NCBI GenBank assembly: GCA_900088475.1
Contig: FLMG01003832.1
Coordinates: 5,456 to 17,955 of the forward strand
Source of the DNA: Hyphochytrium catenoides
Taxonomy: Eukaryota > Sar > Hyphochytriomycetes > Hyphochytriales > Hyphochytriaceae
Direction of reading: 5' to 3'
DNA: 12,500 nucleotides
In this document: piece by piece, positions 8,449-12,500 of the stretch
Layout of the letters: every line of letters begins with the position of its first letter
Position numbering within the stretch: the first letter of the stretch is position 1
The notes under the pieces: generated by a model
Seen by the model: the letters and a program-made list of their open reading frames with translations, nothing else
Database searches by the model: none
What the model was told of the DNA's origin: nothing
Program-made: the position numbers and the translations under genes

Positions 8449-9948
8449 TTATAAGAAGGCGCCCGAGACAGCGCCGGCCAAGGGAACCAGATTCCCGGCC
8501 GAGCTCTTTAACCAGCACGTGCCCCCATTATAGGACGTCCACGTAAAGGCCTTGCACCCAGTCACCGCCTTACACAGCTCACAGCAGCCGGAGGCCTGGC
8601 CCGCCGGCCGATTCGTGATGTCCGCGCCAAAATAATCGGCCCCGGCCACTAGATTCGGACAGACCGAAGATACCACCGTAGCGGAGCGGCAGGACGGACA
8701 CGCGGCGCCGCTCTCCACCGCGCGGCTCTTCAACCAGCAGGTGCCGCCGTTATAGTCGCTCCAGGTGAAGGCCTGACATCCAGCCTGGGCCTTGCAATCT
8801 CCGCAGCAATCTTCAGCTCTTGTCCGCCTCGTGGAGGCAATGTCATTGCCAAAGAAATCTACATTTCGCAGCGTGGAGCATTGGCCAGAAGGTGGTGGTG
8901 GTGGTGGTGGTGGAGTGGGAGATACCGTTGGCGCTGGGGTCGGCGCGGGCGTAGGTGGAGGAGGAGAAGCTCCAAAAGTGCTAGAAACTGCACCTGGGAC
9001 CGTGCGTCTTCCTGTCATTGCGGTCTTCAACCAGCAGGTGCCGCCGTTATAATTGGTCCAGGTGTAGCCCTTGCATCCTGAGCTCATGGCACAGTCGGCG
9101 CAACAAGCAGAGGCCTGAGACTGCTGCGTCGAGCGAAGATCATTGCCGAAATAATCAATGCCAATCTCTGCCGTGGAGCACTGTCCCGGATTTCTGCCAA
9201 AGAATCTATCGACAATTGCCTTCCATTCTGTCTGAGAATAATAGAGCTTGGAGTCTCCCAGACACGCGCCAACGGTGCCCATTTGCTTACCGCGGCTCCG
9301 GATAAGCGGGATAAAGTCATTGGCAGCTTCTACGGAGGAGAGATATGTATCATGTTGGAGAAAAATGCTATTTCCTGGGTCTCCAAGAGCTTTTGCATAG
9401 ACATCGACGACGTGTTGCCGATTTCCCAGATTCTCAGGTCTCCAGTCATTGGTATCTGCAGCGTCAGAGCTCCAGTGGATCACTCTGAGGCCCAGACTCT
9501 CAAGAGTGGCAATAGTTGCATCGCCGCAAGAGCCATACGGGCAGCGGAAGAAGCGCGGGCGCTTGTTCTCTCCCAAAATGGAGACAATCTTATCAGAGTT
9601 CCGGATGATTTCATCGGCAATCTGATCTCTAGAAAGCGTCTCCAGATCTGCGTGAGAGTAGGTATGCATGGCAATGTGATGCCCGTCTGCGTCCATTTGT
9701 CTGAGAGTCTGAGCTGCAGATGCAGATTCCAGCATATTCCCGACGGTGAAGAATGTTAACTTAGCGTTTTGATTCTTGAGAATTGTCAGAAGCGTTGGCA
9801 CGAATTCTGAAGGTCCGTCATCGTACGTTGGGGCGATGAAATTACTGAGGGAACAGTGGTCAATTCTGGCGCCATCGGCGGAGGAGAGGAAAGAGAAAGA
9901 AGAGAAAGAGAGAGAGAGAACGGCTGCGGCAGTGCTGGGGAACTTCAT
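8449..9948 (-). CDS. secreted polysaccharide (chitin-type) deacetylase, CE4/NodB, with three PAN/Apple domains
   Basis: This is an intronless gene of 499 codons. Residues 1-26 are a signal peptide with a Ser/Leu/Phe core. Residues 30-230 are a NodB deacetylase domain with all motifs: TYDDGP (D43 base, D44 metal), HTYSH (H95 and H99 metal), RFFRCPYG (R135, Y138), SSDAADTNDW and LQHDTY (H199). The enzyme should remove acetyl groups from N-acetylglucosamine polymers outside the cell; chitin is the likely but unproven substrate. Three cysteine-rich PAN/Apple modules follow: 257-325, 357-425 and 430-499. Each has a YFG(N/A)D or FFGND start, CCxxC, a Gly-Cys, and YNGGTCWLK; they probably bind carbohydrate or protein. 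A Pro/Thr-rich linker (327-355) with eight prolines joins modules 1 and 2. The ATG is supported by the signal peptide and the TATA box upstream. The gene is GC-richer than its surroundings and lacks introns, unlike the C2 gene, which is compatible with transfer but does not prove it. Confidence 0.93.
   Translation of the reverse strand: MKFPSTAAAVLSLSFSSFSFLSSADGARIDHCSLSNFIAPTYDDGPSEFVPTLLTILKNQNAKLTFFTVGNMLESASAAQTLRQMDADGHHIAMHTYSHADLETLSRDQIADEIIRNSDKIVSILGENKRPRFFRCPYGSCGDATIATLESLGLRVIHWSSDAADTNDWRPENLGNRQHVVDVYAKALGDPGNSIFLQHDTYLSSVEAANDFIPLIRSRGKQMGTVGACLGDSKLYYSQTEWKAIVDRFFGRNPGQCSTAEIGIDYFGNDLRSTQQSQASACCADCAMSSGCKGYTWTNYNGGTCWLKTAMTGRRTVPGAVSSTFGASPPPPTPAPTPAPTVSPTPPPPPPPPSGQCSTLRNVDFFGNDIASTRRTRAEDCCGDCKAQAGCQAFTWSDYNGGTCWLKSRAVESGAACPSCRSATVVSSVCPNLVAGADYFGADITNRPAGQASGCCELCKAVTGCKAFTWTSYNGGTCWLKSSAGNLVPLAGAVSGAFL
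8727..8754 (-). repeat. 28-bp segment repeated in a second PAN module
   Basis: The 28 bases at 8727-8754 are identical to 9024-9051, and a diverged copy occurs near 8508-8533. They encode the YNGGTCWLK end of each PAN/Apple module. The identity at DNA level suggests recent module duplication or gene conversion. Confidence 0.85.
8891..8913 (+). repeat. (GGT)n run encoding polyproline
   Basis: Seven to eight GGT units on the plus strand encode the run of eight prolines in the linker between PAN modules 1 and 2 of the deacetylase. Confidence 0.9.
9880..9918 (-). repeat. CT tract encoding the signal-peptide core
   Basis: CT-rich sense sequence encodes residues 11-23 of the deacetylase (LSLSFSSFSFLSS), which is the hydrophobic core of its signal peptide. 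Confidence 0.8.
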
Positions 9949-10011
9949 TGTCCTTTTCTTTGGGAGGAAAGAGAGAGAGAGAGAGAGAGGGAGTGTTGGC
10001 TAGGGGTTTTC

Positions 10012-10019
10012 CTTTTATA
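10012..10019 (-). promoter_or_regulatory. TATA box of the deacetylase gene
   Basis: TATAAAAG reads on the minus strand 64 bp upstream of the ATG at 9948. With usual spacing, transcription would start near 9985, leaving a leader of about 40 nt that contains a CT run. Confidence 0.6.
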
Positions 10020-10730
10020 AAAAAAGTAGAGAGAGAGAGAAAATCTTCTCTTCTGGGATAGCGGGAAATGTTTGGAATGAGTGTTGAAGAGAGTGGGTGA
10101 GCGAGAGAGGAAAGGGGACCACGAGAGCTGAAAGTGAGACCAAACCACTTCTTGAAGGGAAAGAAGAGGGAGTGGAGGAAGGAGAGAGAGAGACAGAGAG
10201 AAAGAGAGAGAGAGAGAGAGCCAGTTGCTAGATCTGTAGGTACCTGGCCCCATCTGTGTACCTACACTAGCTGGAGAGATCAAGGGGCCACAGAAAGAGA
10301 TGAGAGACAGAGAGAGAGAACGAGAGAGAGAACGAGAGAGAGAGAGAACGAGAGAGTGAGAGAGAGAGAGGAGAAAGAGGAAGGAGAACGATATCAAGGC
10401 ACAGGCCATCAATATTAGCGATTAGTAGACAATATAGGGCCTTAGTGAGAGAAAGAGAAACCTGGCTAAGACGGGATAGAAAACGTATGGGAGAGAGATA
10501 GACAGAAAGGGAACAAGAGGAAGAGAGAAAGAGAGAGAGAGAGAGAGCAAAAAAGCGACTAGGGGAAGAACGAAGAAGAATCATCCAAGACTGTTTACTT
10601 ATGATGTGGTCGCCATTTCTCTGCTCCGGCCCTCGGATATTTTGCTTCAACACTGTTCTGATGAGTCTGATGTGCATCCCAAGAGAGAGAAGAGACATAA
10701 CCAATATGATGAACCACCATAATGTCTCTT

Positions 10731-10763
<33 letters not shown>

Positions 10764-10985
10764 CATTGAGCGGGTACAGAGAGGAGAGAGAGAGAAAGAG
10801 AGAGAGAAAGTGGAAGACCGGAGAGGAAAAAGTGAGAGATACAAAACCTCGTTTGGACGGCTGACGCACCCGAGTATCTGATAAAGAACACAGAGACAAA
10901 GGGAGAGAGACCAAGCGAATGAGAGTGAGAGAGTGAGAGAAAGAGGGAGAGAGAGAGACAGTGAGAGAGAGAGAGAGAGAGAAAC
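10020..10985. other. GA/CT-rich stretch upstream of the deacetylase gene, with exon-like islands
   Basis: The plus strand is mostly GA-rich. Islands of complex sequence lie at 10225-10285, 10400-10445, 10575-10730 and 10848-10880, each bounded by pyrimidine tracts on the minus strand, as in the C2 gene. The island at 10400-10445 (minus) reads ALYCLLIANIDGLCLDI after a ctcactaag acceptor. These may be exons of a minus-strand gene, but splicing partners and frames are not fixed. Confidence 0.35.
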
Positions 10986-11006
10986 ATTGTTATCCGACCA
11001 CGACAT
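10600..11006 (-). CDS. tentative spliced gene, possibly membrane protein
   Basis: A possible exon 1 is 11006-10986 (MSWSDNN|gtttct), and a possible exon 2 is 10877-10848 (acceptor ttctttatcag, ILGCVSRPNE|gttttg); both are in phase 0. The island from about 10725 then reads TLWWFIILVMSLLSLGM, a convincing transmembrane helix, followed by basic IRLIRTVLKQNIRG, and reaches a donor (gtaaac) near 10596. That choice needs the weaker acceptor aagag. The stronger acceptor cccaag gives a different frame that soon stops, and a third frame reads HHIGYVSSLSWDAHQ. I do not recognise a family. A plus-strand ATG only 10 bp away (11017) opens a rival model. Confidence 0.25.
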
Positions 11007-11016
11007 CTAGGAAAAA

Positions 11017-11429
11017 ATGTTGGAGAGCCAGACCCCGCCTGGTCTTTTTGTTTCTTTTCCTTTGTGATTTTCTTAGGAACAGCTGCCTACTCTCTCTCCT
11101 TTCCTTCCATTCGGATCCGTTCTCGTTCTCTCTCTCTTGTTCTGTCTCTCTCTCTCTTCCCCTTTTTATCGGTTTTCCCCTCTCTCTTTCACTCTGTCTC
11201 CCTCTCTAGTGACGCTTTCTCAGACCTCCAGGTCTCTCTCTCTTTTTGGGCCACGCACCCCACTGATCTCAATAAATCTAGTCTCATCTCTTTATTAGTG
11301 TTTTGCCTATGCTTCGAGCACTCTGTCTCGGCGGCCTGGCCCCTTCCTCTCTTGTCGTCCCTCTTTTACCAAAGGGGAGTTTCAACAATATATCTCTTCC
11401 CTTGTGTCACTTTTGAATCAGTAGCTTGA
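11017..11429 (+). CDS. tentative plus-strand open frame, weak
   Basis: ATG at 11017 opens MLESQTPP. A possible 35-nt intron ending gattttcttag then leads into an open frame to TAG at 11429. Much of it is Ser/Leu/Phe-rich from CT repeats. The later part (FWATHPTDLNKSSL, SAAWPLPLLSSLFYQRG) is less repetitive but shows no motif. It conflicts with the divergent minus-strand start at 11006, so at most one is likely real. An AATAAA occurs inside at about 11270. Confidence 0.13.
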
Positions 11430-11591
11430 ACTCACTCTGTCTAAGGATTGAGCAGACCCCATACATTTTCTTACATCATATCTCCTTTGCTTTGACCTCT
11501 TATAATGACAGATTTATCTCACTCTACCTCGCAGTCTCTCTGTCTTGCAGTGTCGTAGGACTTTTGGTTAATATTTGGCTATGTTTTGCAG
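11430..11591. other. AT-richer stretch, nothing recognised
   Basis: Mixed sequence without long repeats, open frames of note or splice patterns. It lies between the tentative plus-strand frame and a TATA-like box. Confidence 0.4.
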
Positions 11592-11599
11592 TATAAAAG
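11592..11599 (+). promoter_or_regulatory. TATA-like box
   Basis: TATAAAAG, the same octamer as at the deacetylase gene, lies 52 bp before an ATG at 11644. That spacing is close to the 64 bp seen there. Confidence 0.3.
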
Positions 11600-11643
11600 G
11601 CAATCCCAATCTTTGTGACAAAGTTAAGCTAAGAAAGAGCGAA

Positions 11644-11919
11644 ATGTTATCGGACGCAAGAGAGTTAATATCGGTTCTGAGTCAATGAACACAATTGTTT
11701 ACTAGAAGCATTTCTAAATTCGCCTATCTTTTGGTTCAGCTTCGTATTACGAATCGTGTTTTGGGGCCAAAAGTTCTGTGCTTGCAACTGACCCCTTCTG
11801 GACACAGACTGGTCAGAATTAGTTTCAATAGAAGCCAAAAATATATTTCCACCTTCCTTTTCCAGCTTCGGTTGGTCGATCCTACGCAAAGAAACTTTCA
11901 AGCTAATTTTGAACGCTGA
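11644..11919 (+). pseudogene. possible short gene interrupted by in-frame TGA
   Basis: After the TATA-like box, ATG at 11644 opens MLSDARELISVLSQ, then TGA at 11686. The same frame continues for 77 more codons (SKFAYLLVQLRITNRVLG, GHRLVRISFNRSQKY) to TGA at 11919, with AATAAA 24 nt beyond. No GT-AG intron of normal size removes the TGA in phase. It could be a decayed gene or coincidence. The opposite strand (11901-11665) carries a hydrophilic frame without an ATG, with pieces such as QPKLEKEGGNIFLASIETN, which looks at least as coding-like and would be an internal or terminal exon. I recognise neither. Confidence 0.2.
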
Positions 11920-11942
11920 ATTCTATCAACCATTTATTTTAT

Positions 11943-11948
11943 AATAAA
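11943..11948 (+). terminator. AATAAA polyadenylation-type signal
   Basis: AATAAA in AT-rich sequence just after the stop at 11919. Further AATAAA copies near 12033 and 12118 weaken its specificity. Confidence 0.25.
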
Positions 11949-12339
11949 TTACAACGATGATTCTTTTTTGGCTGGGCAAGGGTTTTGGCAATCAGCAATC
12001 AGGAGCAGGGGATGTGCAAATTGAGCTGAGCTGAATAAACAAACAAAACGTGGAGCAGTGTTCTAATAACCATCATCATAAAATAGACCTTCTACATTTG
12101 TAAAACCCTCTTTTACTAATAAAACTTATCTAATTTCGGACAGTTCAGTAGCCGGACCCTACAGGCTGATCTGGTCTAGAGTTTGTACTTTCCTTCTATC
12201 TGTGATAGTTTTGTCAATACTTTCTAAAAATTAATCAAGCTGAAAACCTTGCATAGACCCCTAATTTGGTATGCTCTATCGATTATTCACGAAGGCACTT
12301 CGTTCTGTTTTGGCTTCCTTCCAGGTGATCTCGAAAGTT
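11949..12339. other. AT-rich intergenic stretch
   Basis: No supported gene. It holds a small direct repeat (caatcagcaatcagg, near 11990) and scattered AATAAA hexamers. A 42-codon plus-strand frame from an ATG at 12272 overlaps the better minus-strand frame at the right edge and is probably its shadow. Confidence 0.4.
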
Positions 12340-12500
12340 TCATTTTTTGAATCTTTCAAAGCTTTCATCCTGAGAGGTTGGAATTATGAACTTTGACAAA
12401 GTGCCCTCGTCAATCGCTTTTCCCCAAGGAGATTTGCCACTACTGTATGCCGAGTTCCATTTCGTTAGCTGCATTTTTGGGAAAGATAGAGGTGATAAGG
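12340..12500 (-). CDS. C-terminal end of an unknown protein, cut by the window edge
   Basis: A minus-strand frame is open from the window edge (12498) to TGA at 12342-12340, giving 52 codons. Composition is that of an ordinary soluble protein, free of simple repeats, with pieces such as KMQLTKWNSAYSSGKSPWG and KAIDEGTLSKFIIPTSQDE, ending SFERFKK. An internal ATG (12474) would give 44 residues, but the frame is open upstream, so I read it as the last exon of a gene extending right. I recognise no family. Confidence 0.4.
   Translation of the reverse strand, partial: LSPLSFPKMQLTKWNSAYSSGKSPWGKAIDEGTLSKFIIPTSQDESFERFKK

Noticed and set aside
8881-9305. Plus-strand Gly/Trp/Arg-rich frames opposite the deacetylase
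   Set aside because: They are shadows of the minus-strand coding sequence, including the (GGT)n complement of the proline codons.
11644-11919. TGA used as a sense codon or selenocysteine
   Set aside because: The two secure genes contain no in-frame TGA, use TGG for Trp, and the C2 gene appears to end at TGA. No selenocysteine element was recognised.
1-12500. Transposon, provirus or insertion sequence
   Set aside because: I found no transposase, integrase or reverse-transcriptase motif, terminal repeats or target-site duplication that I could support.
1-12500. tRNA or rRNA genes
   Set aside because: No cloverleaf with A/B boxes and no rRNA core sequence was recognised by eye; a covariance-model scan would be needed to exclude a divergent tRNA.

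Overview
This window comes from a eukaryotic nuclear genome. Three things show this: a gene split by GT-AG introns with matching codon phases, TATA and CCAAT boxes, and a short TTAGGG-type telomere-like tract. There is no sign of bacterial gene packing, tRNA, rRNA or CRISPR. The protein types (a C2 protein with a C-terminal region I associate with fungal and protist C2 proteins, and a secreted CE4 deacetylase carrying PAN/Apple modules) suggest a fungus-like or amoeboid protist, an oomycete-like organism or an early-branching fungus. I cannot name the organism.

Layout: 1-1025 is GA/CT-repeat-rich DNA with no certain gene. 1026-5016 (minus) is a six-exon gene that I assembled by splice-site and phase matching into a 379-residue C2-domain protein. 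Its introns, and some of its exons, are invaded by (GA)n/(CT)n. 5017-5800 is more dinucleotide repeat. 5800-8450 changes character: GA dinucleotide runs stop, GAA/GGA-type repeats appear, and there is a cluster of three CCAAT boxes, a possible small spliced minus-strand gene (6971-7290), an uncertain open frame (7866-8165) and the telomere-like tract. 8449-9948 (minus) is an intronless, GC-rich gene for a secreted polysaccharide (chitin-type) deacetylase with three PAN/Apple domains and a TATA box 64 bp upstream of its ATG. 9960-11260 returns to GA/CT repeats with only tentative exons. 11260-12500 is AT-richer, with weak candidates and what looks like the C-terminal end of a minus-strand gene running off the right edge.

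The two secure genes are not obviously functionally linked. One is an intracellular, probably calcium- and lipid-binding protein; the other is an extracellular enzyme acting on a cell-wall or food polysaccharide. The main point of interest is how the GA/CT microsatellite interacts with genes. It fills introns, often with GA near the donor and CU near the acceptor. It is also translated inside a C2 domain, inside the C-terminal region, and as the hydrophobic core of a signal peptide.
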